In this document: positions 9,540-18,588 of the stretch, piece by piece
Numbering within the stretch: position 1 is the stretch's first letter
How the letters are laid out: each line of letters begins with the position of its first letter
Notes under the pieces: generated by a model
What the model saw: the letters and a program-made list of their open reading frames with translations, nothing else
Told to the model about the DNA's origin: nothing
Databases searched by the model: none
NCBI GenBank assembly: GCA_003599865.1
Contig: QZKS01000098.1
Coordinates: forward strand, 22,958-86,957
Reading direction: 5' to 3'
DNA from: Desulfobacteraceae bacterium
Lineage (GTDB): Bacteria; Desulfobacterota; Desulfobacteria; Desulfobacterales; SURF-7
DNA length: 64,000 bases
Translations under genes and position numbers: made by a program

Positions 9540-12500
9540 ATGAAGAAGTTTCCACTACAACAAGAAAATACCTTTCGCGAAGAGGAATCCAATATCTGGA
9601 GCATGGATATTTCCAAAAATATCGCTTACTCCGATGGAAGGGAATCAGAGGCAAGGTTAAAAGCGATCCTGAAGGATGCATTTGATCTATCTTCAAGCTC
9701 CATGGAGCTGAGTTCCCATATTGAAGACACCGCAACAGAATATCACCTCAGCCCGCAACGATCCAATCTGATCGGCGCTCTTAATCTGGAAGGTATGAAA
9801 AACATTCTTGAGCTAGGATGCGGCTGCGGTGCGATCACCCGGTATATTGCCGAATCCGGTGCCGAGGTCGATGCAGTTGAAGGCAATGTTCACCGGGCGG
9901 AGATCGCCCGGATGAGATGCAGAGATCTTGCCAACGTGAATATCGTGCATGCTGATTTTAACCAATTATCCTTTCCCCCGCACACATATGACGCTGTGTT
10001 TCTGATTGGAATCCTGGAGTACGCAAAAAAGTTCGGTCCGCAAAGTACAAGTGATATGGAGTGCGCTGCAAAAATCCTTAAAAAAGTCCATTCAGCGGTT
10101 ACAAAAAATGGGATTATCATCACGGCAATTGAAAACCGGATGGGATTGAAGTACTGGCTGGGTGCATCGGAAGATCATTTTGGCGAGCCATATATCGGTT
10201 TGTATGACTACCCACACGATCATGGTGTCCGGACATATGACAGAAAAGAGTGGGAGGAGATATTCAGAATCGCAGGTGTCCGTCACCACTGTTTTTTGTA
10301 TCCGTTTCCGGACTATAAGCTGCCCAAAGCAATACTGTCTGGTGAATACATCAGAAATGACAAGTATGCCCATTCGATTCTGCAGCAGATTCATTCCAGG
10401 GATTATACAAAAAAATGGCAGACAGACAGCCAGGAATTCCTTCTGTGGCGGTCGTTGCATCAAAAGGGAACTCTGGAGGAATACGCAAATTCGTTTCTGA
10501 TTGTCATGTCGGATTCAGTTGAAAGTATTCGGAAACATACGCCCTATGATTTCATTTATTTTTCAGACCCGGGCCGGAAATTGCATTTTCAAACCCGGAC
10601 AATGAAAGAAAGAGGGCGGGGTATGATTCAAAAGGAAAGAGTCACGCCGCTAATATCTTTTTCCCATACCCGGAAATTCCAGCAGAATGTATCTGAATCC
10701 GAGTACATCTCCGGAAGCCTGCTGTCTGCTTTTTGGCTCTTATCCATTGTCGGAACAACGGATTTGAGCAGGTTTGAACAGTTACTGGCAACATATTACG
10801 GATTTTTGCGAACCTGTCTGAAAAACCCCGAAAATATAAAAACGGCAATCGATTATCTGCCCTTTAATATTATCATTGATGAGAACAACTCCTACAGGGT
10901 CATTGATCAGGAATGGCGTGCGGAGAAAGACATCAGCGCTGAGTTCATTCTGTTCAGATCCCTGTTATGGTTTGGACACCATCATAAAAAGCTTCTGCAC
11001 CCGTTATGCATCCGGAAAAATATAAAAACCGTTTTTGAGTTTATTGAATACGGTTTTCAACTCCTTTCCCTTCCCATTGAAACCCATATAGATGAGTTTC
11101 GCAAACTTGAGGAGGAGTTTCAGGAAACGGTGATCCTGAACAAAGAAAAAAATTCCATTTCCGGAATGCTGGTTGAACTGTTACAGAAGCCTGATGATCC
11201 GGATGGTTCGGATCAATTCCCGGTTCAGATTTTCTGGGATCGGCAGGGGGATGGCTTTTGCGAACAGGACAGCAAAACAATTCTGGCATCCATTGGATCA
11301 AAACAGCAGAAACTGGTATTTGAATTCCCCGGCACTGTGACAAAAATAAAACGTATCCGGTTTGATCCGTGCGACAGACCAGGTTTTTTTCAATTGTTTT
11401 CGGTCACTCTTCTCTGGAAGCCGGGAGACTGCCCATCAGCAAACGTCATCTGGCGGCTGGAAAGCATAAAATCCATTCGGGAACATTCTGCAACGAGTGA
11501 TATCGAGTCTTTCATTGACGATCTTGGGGAAACTTTTTGTTCAACTTCGACAGACCCGCAGCTTGTTTTTGATACTCCTTTCGGGGTCCGGTCACCGGAA
11601 GGGAATGGTGCTTTTCTGTTCGAAGTTGAAATGGACTGGCCCAAGTCAAAGGAATATGAGATTGCCCGGTCGAACTGCATAAAAGAGGTGGATATCAAGA
11701 GGCTTCAGCTGCAAAACAGGGAAAAACAGATTCAAACCCTTCAGCATGAACTTCGTATGATCGAGGATTCCATCACCTGGCAAATCGCAAAACGCGTCAG
11801 AGGTCTCGCTGGAGCACTTACGTTTGGAAAGCTGCCGATCCTGAAAAAAGGAATCTTAACCTTAAAGAAGCAGGGTCTGATCGCTTTTTACGAAAAAACA
11901 CGGATCTATTGTCTGCGGCAATGGAAAGGATTGAACGGGACTGCATTATCCGAAATAGACTACCGGTGGCTGAACGGGCCGCAAAAAACAGCCTATGATC
12001 GATGGATCACGGCAAATGAGCCGGATAAAAAAGAGCTGAACAGCCAGACAACGATCAGCCGGACATTCGTGCATAAACCGCTGATCAGTATTGTGGTTCC
12101 TGTATTCAACACCCATAAGAACATGCTGCGTCAGATGATCCAATCGGTTGAAAATCAGTCATACCCGAACTGGGAGTTATGTATATCCGATGGGGCAAGC
12201 AGATTTGATCATGTCCGTCAGATGCTTCAGGATTATTCCAAACAGGATAACCGTATCCGCTATACATTTTTACCGGAGAATCTGGGAATTTCCGGGAACA
12301 CCAATGCCGCTATCCGGATTGCCCAAGGCGATTTCATCGCATTCCTCGATCATGATGATACCCTTGCTCCATTTGCCCTGTTCGAGATTGTCAGGCAGCT
12401 GAATAAAAAACCCCATACCGAACTCTTCTACTCTGATGAGGATAAAATCACAAGCACCGGCAGATATCGATTTTTTCACCATTTTAAACCTGAGTGGAAC

Positions 12501-13637
12501 CGGGAGTTTTTCAGAAGTTATAATTATATGGCTCACTTTCTGGTTGTCAAAAAAACACTGCTGGAAACGACCGGATACCTGCGGAGTGATTTTGATGGCG
12601 CTCAGGATTATGACCTGATTCTCCGGGCAACTGAAAAAACAGATAAAATTCATCATATCCCCAAAATTTTGTATCATTGGAGGGTAAGCGAAAACTCAAC
12701 AGCGCTGAATGCAGAAACCAAACCCTATGCCTATAATGCCGGTCAAAAGGCTCTTTCCGAACACCTTTGCCGGATCGGGACAAAAGGGGAGGTTCTGATC
12801 CCAAGGCTTGGAATATACCGGATTCAATATGAGATACCGGACCCCCCTCCTGCCGTGTCCATTATTATACCTGAAATTCAATCCCAAAAAGGCTTTGTCC
12901 GTTTTTTGCAATCCCTGGCAAAGACGGATTATCCCGGTTTTGAAATCCTTGTCGGTGTCGCTGCAACAGGCAATGAAGCGATTCATTGGAAGTCTGACAT
13001 GGAACGGAATATGAATATCAGATCCATTGAAATCAAGAGAGACAAAACAACCGCAGCCGGATGCAATGCCATTGTCCGTCATGCCGTTGGCGATCTTCTG
13101 CTGTTTGTAAATCCATGCGCTGAATGTATTCATGAGGACTGGATCAGGCCGATGGCAGGGCATTGCTGCCGTGACGATAAGACGGGTGCTGCCGGCGCAA
13201 TGCTTTATGGGGAAAACAACACCATTCATAACGCAGGGATCATGTTAGGTGTTGACGGTATCTATGGATATCCTCATCGCGGGGAAGAAAAGGATTCCAT
13301 GGGATATGCGGGACGGCTTCTGATTACCCAAAACGTTTCTGCGGTCAGTGCGGATTGTCTTATGGTCCGGAAAGAGTTGTTCGCTCGGGTGAATGGATTT
13401 GACGAAAACTATCAGCAAGAATGTCATGATGTGGATCTTTGCCTGTCACTTCAAAAATCAGGATATCAAAACGTCTGGACGCCTTTTTCCAGACTCAAGG
13501 TATATCCGGCCCCCGCGGCGGAGAACATGGAGGACAGGACGTATTTTCAGAACAAGTGGCGGAAAGAGATTGATCAGGGAGATCCCTGCTACAATCCCAA
13601 TTTTCTGAAAAAAAGCACACTTTTCCGGCTGGCCTGA
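9540..13637 (+). CDS. WbdD/WsaE-like methyltransferase-kinase-like-double GT2 protein
   Basis: A 1365-residue multidomain protein. Residues about 75-270 form a class I SAM methyltransferase (ILELGCGCGAITRY near 90). Residues about 320-480 contain a degenerate kinase-like signature, DYLPFNII followed by RVIDQEW near 438-459, reminiscent of the WbdD kinase. Residues about 558-628 carry VQIFWDRQGDGFCEQDS, the same domain type as in the N-terminus of the exporter permease. A coiled coil lies at about 712-755. A GT2 domain follows at about 845-1075 (VVPVFNT, FLDHDDT). A second GT2 domain at about 1100-1350 has lost its DxD acidic motif (LLFVNPCAE). WbdD and WsaE combine similar parts to extend and methyl-cap ABC-exported glycans; that role is inferred here. 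Confidence 0.85.
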   Translation: MKKFPLQQENTFREEESNIWSMDISKNIAYSDGRESEARLKAILKDAFDLSSSSMELSSHIEDTATEYHLSPQRSNLIGALNLEGMKNILELGCGCGAITRYIAESGAEVDAVEGNVHRAEIARMRCRDLANVNIVHADFNQLSFPPHTYDAVFLIGILEYAKKFGPQSTSDMECAAKILKKVHSAVTKNGIIITAIENRMGLKYWLGASEDHFGEPYIGLYDYPHDHGVRTYDRKEWEEIFRIAGVRHHCFLYPFPDYKLPKAILSGEYIRNDKYAHSILQQIHSRDYTKKWQTDSQEFLLWRSLHQKGTLEEYANSFLIVMSDSVESIRKHTPYDFIYFSDPGRKLHFQTRTMKERGRGMIQKERVTPLISFSHTRKFQQNVSESEYISGSLLSAFWLLSIVGTTDLSRFEQLLATYYGFLRTCLKNPENIKTAIDYLPFNIIIDENNSYRVIDQEWRAEKDISAEFILFRSLLWFGHHHKKLLHPLCIRKNIKTVFEFIEYGFQLLSLPIETHIDEFRKLEEEFQETVILNKEKNSISGMLVELLQKPDDPDGSDQFPVQIFWDRQGDGFCEQDSKTILASIGSKQQKLVFEFPGTVTKIKRIRFDPCDRPGFFQLFSVTLLWKPGDCPSANVIWRLESIKSIREHSATSDIESFIDDLGETFCSTSTDPQLVFDTPFGVRSPEGNGAFLFEVEMDWPKSKEYEIARSNCIKEVDIKRLQLQNREKQIQTLQHELRMIEDSITWQIAKRVRGLAGALTFGKLPILKKGILTLKKQGLIAFYEKTRIYCLRQWKGLNGTALSEIDYRWLNGPQKTAYDRWITANEPDKKELNSQTTISRTFVHKPLISIVVPVFNTHKNMLRQMIQSVENQSYPNWELCISDGASRFDHVRQMLQDYSKQDNRIRYTFLPENLGISGNTNAAIRIAQGDFIAFLDHDDTLAPFALFEIVRQLNKKPHTELFYSDEDKITSTGRYRFFHHFKPEWNREFFRSYNYMAHFLVVKKTLLETTGYLRSDFDGAQDYDLILRATEKTDKIHHIPKILYHWRVSENSTALNAETKPYAYNAGQKALSEHLCRIGTKGEVLIPRLGIYRIQYEIPDPPPAVSIIIPEIQSQKGFVRFLQSLAKTDYPGFEILVGVAATGNEAIHWKSDMERNMNIRSIEIKRDKTTAAGCNAIVRHAVGDLLLFVNPCAECIHEDWIRPMAGHCCRDDKTGAAGAMLYGENNTIHNAGIMLGVDGIYGYPHRGEEKDSMGYAGRLLITQNVSAVSADCLMVRKELFARVNGFDENYQQECHDVDLCLSLQKSGYQNVWTPFSRLKVYPAPAAENMEDRTYFQNKWRKEIDQGDPCYNPNFLKKSTLFRLA

Positions 13638-13653
13638 TGAGATTGCAATCAAA

Positions 13654-15807
13654 TTGAAGGATTTCATAAAAATACATCCCCTGTTGACATATGGAAGAGT
13701 TCTTTTTACGGCGCACAATTTCAAAAGGCTTCTATGGTATTTGCGACATGGCAGATTTGACCTGATTGTTCAAAGAATCCGCTTTAAGCACGAGATCGGA
13801 AAACAGCAAGGCATCAGCAGTCAGCCAAGACAGATGAAATCGCTGAAGGATGTGATGAAGCAGTTTCATCCCTTTCCCCGGATCCCCCATCTCAAAACTG
13901 AGAAACCCATTGATATCATCATTCCCGTTTACAATGGTTTTGAATTTCTTTCCGAATTGTTTTCCAGGCTGCTATCCGAACAGACAGTCCCGGTCAGATT
14001 GATTGTAGTGGATGACTGCAGTCCGGATAACCGCTGCGCCGGATATATAAGCGGACTCGCTTCTTCCCGTCCGGACATTCTTTTTATCAGAAATAAAACC
14101 AATCAGGGATTTGTGAAAAGCGTGAATATGGCGGTTCAGCATGCCCGGAATCATTTCGTGATTCTGAATACCGATGTGCTGCCGCCGAAAAACTGGCTTG
14201 AGCGGCTGATGGTTCCTATCTTCCATGGAGACAAGATTGCAAGTACAACCCCTTTTACCAATTCCGGTGTGATTTGCAGTTTTCCTGATTTTTTACAGGA
14301 CAACGAACTGTATGAAGGGCTCAGCGTTGATGAATTGGATACTTATTTCCAGTCCGTACATTCCGAAACCATACGATTTGAAATACCAACCGGCGTTGGA
14401 TTCTGCATGGGGATCAATAAGGATGCCGTTGACCGGATCGGCATGTTCGATGATGTCCTTTTCGGCAAAGGGTATGGCGAGGAAAATGACTGGTGCATGA
14501 GAGCCCATGAGGCCGGTTTTAAAAACATCATGGTTTCGGATCTTTTCGTTTATCATCGGCATGGCGGATCTTTCTCCGGGAAGGAAAAGCAGCGGCTTCA
14601 GGATGAAAACCTGAAGAAGATGTACATAAAGCATCCGGGCTATTCCGCCAAGGTTCAGGAGTTCATTGCAGAAGACCCTGGCAAATCCATTCGAGATTTT
14701 ATCATTCTTTGGATTTCCGCAACACGCAAAAAGGTGGCTCTTATCATCGATCATACATTGGGGGGAGGTGCCAACCAGTATCGGGAGAAAATCATAGCCG
14801 AGCGCCTTCATGATAATCAATGTGTGCTGCTGTTATCCTATGACATTATTGCCGGCAGGGGATTTGAGCTGACCTTTCTGGGAGGCGGTTATTCAATTGG
14901 TTATGATCTGGGAGAGGCAGAAGATATCCGGTTGCTGTACGATTATATCAAAATCCACGAGATTATCGTGAATGAACTGGCGACCTTTGAGAAACCCTTG
15001 CAGATATTGGCTCTGGTTCAGGAGATCAAAGAACGTTATAACGCCAGACTGACTGTGCCGATACATGACTACTTCTCCATCTGTCCGAGTCTTTTTTTGT
15101 TGAATGACAGTCTTGTTTACTGCGACGTTCCGGGTGGAGAAGAGTGCCTTCGCTGTATCCACACCAACAAAGCTGAATTTATTCCCATCCGGTATACGGA
15201 TATCGAAAAGTGGCGGGAAAAGTGGGGCAGCTTTTTGACAATAACCGATGAAATCACCTGTTTCTCAAATTCATCAAAACAGATTGTTCTCAAGGCATAC
15301 CCGTATATCGACCAGGCCAGGTTTTTTGTAAAACCCCATATGGTTGATGATATGGAAAAAATCCCCCACACGAACCGGAACGACGGGGTGTTGAATCTTG
15401 GAATTCTCGGCGTACTCACCACACATAAGGGAAGCGGAGTGGTCAGGAAGATTCTGGATATCATAGACCGGGAAAATCTGCCGGTGAAAATCATCCTGAT
15501 CGGCGAAAGCCAGGAAAAAATTCAAAGCAGACACCTGATTGTCACCGGTGCATATAAACGCAGTGAACTTCCGGAAATTGTAATGAACGCGGGAATCGAC
15601 ATGTTTTTTGTACCCTCAATCTGTCCGGAAACATTCTCATTTACCACGGAAGAGATTATCGGAATGGGACTGCCGGTTGCGGTTTTCAACCTGGGAGCTC
15701 CTGCAGAAAAAATATCTTACTATCCAAAGGGTCTTGTGATCGATGGGTTTGATCCTTCACATGCCATAAAATCAATCATGAAATTTTGGAAAAATGAATC
15801 TCCTTAA
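13654..15807 (+). CDS. GT2-GT4 two-domain glycosyltransferase
   Basis: A 717-residue fusion. Residues about 80-315 are a GT2 domain with IIIPVYNG, VVDDCSPD, the metal-site region LNTDVLPP and the late GYGEENDWCMRA acceptor motif. Residues about 365-717 look like a GT4/GT-B domain, beginning IIDHTLGGGANQY and ending PETFSFTTEEIIGMGLPV, where two glutamates replace the usual E-x7-E. Such tandem enzymes often add successive sugars of one repeat unit on the cytoplasmic side of the membrane. The start is taken as TTG at 13654, 16 bases after the previous stop, and has no strong ribosome site. Its end overlaps the next gene by 14 bases, which suggests coupled translation. Confidence 0.85.
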   Translation: MKDFIKIHPLLTYGRVLFTAHNFKRLLWYLRHGRFDLIVQRIRFKHEIGKQQGISSQPRQMKSLKDVMKQFHPFPRIPHLKTEKPIDIIIPVYNGFEFLSELFSRLLSEQTVPVRLIVVDDCSPDNRCAGYISGLASSRPDILFIRNKTNQGFVKSVNMAVQHARNHFVILNTDVLPPKNWLERLMVPIFHGDKIASTTPFTNSGVICSFPDFLQDNELYEGLSVDELDTYFQSVHSETIRFEIPTGVGFCMGINKDAVDRIGMFDDVLFGKGYGEENDWCMRAHEAGFKNIMVSDLFVYHRHGGSFSGKEKQRLQDENLKKMYIKHPGYSAKVQEFIAEDPGKSIRDFIILWISATRKKVALIIDHTLGGGANQYREKIIAERLHDNQCVLLLSYDIIAGRGFELTFLGGGYSIGYDLGEAEDIRLLYDYIKIHEIIVNELATFEKPLQILALVQEIKERYNARLTVPIHDYFSICPSLFLLNDSLVYCDVPGGEECLRCIHTNKAEFIPIRYTDIEKWREKWGSFLTITDEITCFSNSSKQIVLKAYPYIDQARFFVKPHMVDDMEKIPHTNRNDGVLNLGILGVLTTHKGSGVVRKILDIIDRENLPVKIILIGESQEKIQSRHLIVTGAYKRSELPEIVMNAGIDMFFVPSICPETFSFTTEEIIGMGLPVAVFNLGAPAEKISYYPKGLVIDGFDPSHAIKSIMKFWKNESP

Positions 15808-16546
15808 AAAAATTTTACATCGTGTTATGTCTTTTCAAGACTTGCCGACTGAAGCCTCCCAAGACTTGCCGACCGGCATCACTCGTAAATTGATTGCCGA
15901 CAAATACTTGTCAGGCAATGGTATTGAAATTGGAGCCTTGCATAATCCCTTACCGGTTTCAAAAAATACAGCCGTCAGATATGTAGACAGAATGCCGGTA
16001 TCTGATTTAAAGACCCACTATCCGGAACTTGCGCGATATAATCTTGTGGATATTGATATTGTAGATGATGGAGAGTCTCTGCATACCGTCAAAAATGATA
16101 CGCAGGATTTTGTCATTGCAAATCATTTTATCGAGCATTGTAAAAATCCCATTGCAGCGATAATAAGTATGTTCAGAGTTCTTAAATCCGGCGGAATTAT
16201 ATATCTTGCTATACCGGATAAACGCTATAATTTTGATAAAATTCGTGAGAATACTTCCTTTGATCATCTTGCAATTGATCATAGACAAGGCCCAAGTGTA
16301 TCAAAGAAAAAACACTTTGAAGAATGGACTCTTTCCTGGAATCAAATTACAGATCCGGAAAAAGCCAAAAAACGAGTAGAATACCTTATGGGTATTGATT
16401 ATAGTATTCACTATCATGTGTGGACCTCCGATACCTTCCTTGATTTTTTATTCTGTCTGAAAAAAGAATTTTTAAGTGACTTTCAAGTACTTTTGTTTCT
16501 TCAAAATGAAGACGAATGTATCACTATTCTGAAAAAAGGATATTAA
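15794..16546 (+). CDS. SAM-dependent methyltransferase of a polysaccharide locus
   Basis: A 250-residue predicted class I methyltransferase. The first motif is the variant GIEIGALHNPLP near residue 44, followed by an acidic strand with VRYVDRM and the later motif FVIANHFIEHCKNP near 107-120, typical of methyltransferases found in glycan clusters. The N-terminus contains a short duplication (QDLPT twice, about residues 14-27). It overlaps the preceding glycosyltransferase by 14 bases and the open frame of the following membrane protein slightly. The coding region is visibly more AT-rich than the upstream glycosyltransferases, which may mean separate acquisition. The target hydroxyl or carboxyl group is unknown. 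Confidence 0.8.
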   Translation: MNLLKKILHRVMSFQDLPTEASQDLPTGITRKLIADKYLSGNGIEIGALHNPLPVSKNTAVRYVDRMPVSDLKTHYPELARYNLVDIDIVDDGESLHTVKNDTQDFVIANHFIEHCKNPIAAIISMFRVLKSGGIIYLAIPDKRYNFDKIRENTSFDHLAIDHRQGPSVSKKKHFEEWTLSWNQITDPEKAKKRVEYLMGIDYSIHYHVWTSDTFLDFLFCLKKEFLSDFQVLLFLQNEDECITILKKGY

Positions 16547-16560
16547 TTGAATTTACGCAA

Positions 16561-18543
16561 ATGATAAAATACGCTTTTTTTGATCAAAAAAGACAATCCG
16601 GAACTATAGTAATCGTATTTATTCTGATGATTGTTTTTTTATTTTATAAATCTTTCTACTTATTTTATCCGGATTTAGCTTTTACCTATCCCTTTAAATC
16701 CTTTGATAGCTATCAGTGGATTTCAGATGCGTTATTATATGCCGGATATAATATTGATATTAGCTACCGAAATCCCGGCCTGCCGATTCTGATTGCCCTT
16801 TTGATGAAAATCGGATTTCCGAATCTGCTGCCGGTGCTTTCCCAGCTGCTTCTGGTTGTATTTTTTATCTATCTGACCTGTTTTCTGCGAAGATATTTTG
16901 AAGACGGAATCGTTGCGGTTACGATATTATTTTTCTTTTTTAACTTCAGTATCCAGACCTTTTTTGATTATGTACTTGCCGATCAGTGGGCTGTCACATT
17001 ACAGCTGATCGCTATCTATTATCTATCCGGAGTAAAAGAAAACCGGCTTTACCTGATACCCTTTGTGATATTCGCATCCCTCAGTTTTCTTTTCCAGTTT
17101 GCCGTCGGCTTTCTGTTACCGGCTTTTGTGATCTATTTTATTTTTGAATGCAGGCACGTTATCCGGAATGAAAAACGTTTTTATGCCTTGTCGTTTGTAA
17201 CCGTCTGCCTGGCTTTGGCCATTATTGCTCCGAATCTCATCTACAAGTGGATCAGGTTCGGAACTCCCTTTTATTCCCAAGTCAATCCGTTTCAGCTGGT
17301 GCAATTTCATTTGTTTGGAATTCCCTATTACGGCATCAATTATGTTTCGTTTTTCGGGTTACCGGTCGCGGTTTTTTCCATATACGGCATGTTCACCTCC
17401 CTGGCCAAAAGGGATATATGGATCCTGATTCATATCGGCGTCCTTTCCAGCTTCCTTTTCTGGATACTCTTCTATACCTGGCTGGATGTTCGTTTTCTTC
17501 TCTATTTTTTACCGTTTCTGCCGTTTTATTTTGCCAATGGTCTGAAAAAAAGCGGTCTGATTGTTTTTGTCAAGGGATATGAATCCGGAAAGAAAAATGC
17601 GGCAATCGCTGCCATTCTTGTTTTCTGCACGCTGTACGGGCTGCATGATAAAAAAAATCCATTTGAGCGAAGCAGGCTCCCCATATTGCCGTTTCTCATT
17701 GTCACATTTCCCACGGAACCGGTCTCCAAATGGGAGGGAAACCTGACCATTCTGCCTCAAAAAGCATCCATTGTCCTGGATGGAGACATGCTTTCCTTTT
17801 TCCGTTACTACCGGAAACATCGCAAGGAATTCAAAAAAAATGACAGCGACCGGGAACGGATGATGCTCCAGAGCATACACAATGAAGCCATCAAACGATT
17901 TGGGACAGACTATATAATCGAGGAATGCGGGTATGAAAAAGCGGATTACTATTCTCAGATGAAAAGAAAGATTTTGTTTCAGCGTGATCCTGTCCCATGC
18001 GGCAAGGGCGGCGATGTGCGTTTGATCATCGGGGCCGGTGAGGTGGCTGATTATGAATTTTCACCGCTTGAAGATAACAGCCAACAGGCAGTCGTCATTT
18101 CCGGAAACCAGGAGATCCGGTTTGATCTGCAGCCGCAGTACCTGGAAAAGGAGATCCGGTTTACATACAAACCCATCATATTTTCCGGGGACCAGTCCAA
18201 AATTACCATCCGTTTTTCTTTCCATGATGGAAATCAAAAATTGCTTGGCGTGATCACCTATGTCCTGAACGGCCGGCAGGACTTCTGGAATCCTATGAAT
18301 ACCATTGACTCAGGCATCCCCCATATCACCAATGTACACGATTCATATCCTGCCGGTGAAAAAAGCCAGGTGGTTCTGAACAGCATCCTGGAGGATTACA
18401 ACAAGGGTGCCAAAGCCATCCATGCGCCCCTTTACCGGAAGGAAGAGATATCCGGAATCAGAATGACGATCCATTCATGGTATCCGGATCGTGGAAAAAT
18501 TCAAGCCTGTTTTTATGGTCTCAATTCCTTGTATAAACCGTAA
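16561..18543 (+). CDS. Polytopic GT39-like membrane protein with C-terminal soluble domain
   Basis: About 660 residues: ten or more membrane spans up to residue 365, then a soluble, probably periplasmic region of nearly 300 residues that is beta-rich in its last part. An early loop, FKSFDSYQWISDALLYAGY, places acidic residues where GT-C enzymes have their catalytic aspartate. The frame is open to an ATG at 16516 inside the upstream gene; the ATG at 16561 lies just after that gene's stop and gives a better membrane-protein N-terminus. It is one of four polytopic candidates in this locus. The exact family was not recognised, and donor and acceptor are unknown. Confidence 0.6.
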   Translation: MIKYAFFDQKRQSGTIVIVFILMIVFLFYKSFYLFYPDLAFTYPFKSFDSYQWISDALLYAGYNIDISYRNPGLPILIALLMKIGFPNLLPVLSQLLLVVFFIYLTCFLRRYFEDGIVAVTILFFFFNFSIQTFFDYVLADQWAVTLQLIAIYYLSGVKENRLYLIPFVIFASLSFLFQFAVGFLLPAFVIYFIFECRHVIRNEKRFYALSFVTVCLALAIIAPNLIYKWIRFGTPFYSQVNPFQLVQFHLFGIPYYGINYVSFFGLPVAVFSIYGMFTSLAKRDIWILIHIGVLSSFLFWILFYTWLDVRFLLYFLPFLPFYFANGLKKSGLIVFVKGYESGKKNAAIAAILVFCTLYGLHDKKNPFERSRLPILPFLIVTFPTEPVSKWEGNLTILPQKASIVLDGDMLSFFRYYRKHRKEFKKNDSDRERMMLQSIHNEAIKRFGTDYIIEECGYEKADYYSQMKRKILFQRDPVPCGKGGDVRLIIGAGEVADYEFSPLEDNSQQAVVISGNQEIRFDLQPQYLEKEIRFTYKPIIFSGDQSKITIRFSFHDGNQKLLGVITYVLNGRQDFWNPMNTIDSGIPHITNVHDSYPAGEKSQVVLNSILEDYNKGAKAIHAPLYRKEEISGIRMTIHSWYPDRGKIQACFYGLNSLYKP

Positions 18544-18588
18544 ACCGAAAAGCAAACGCTTTTTCAGACCTGTTGCATACTGCCGGGC

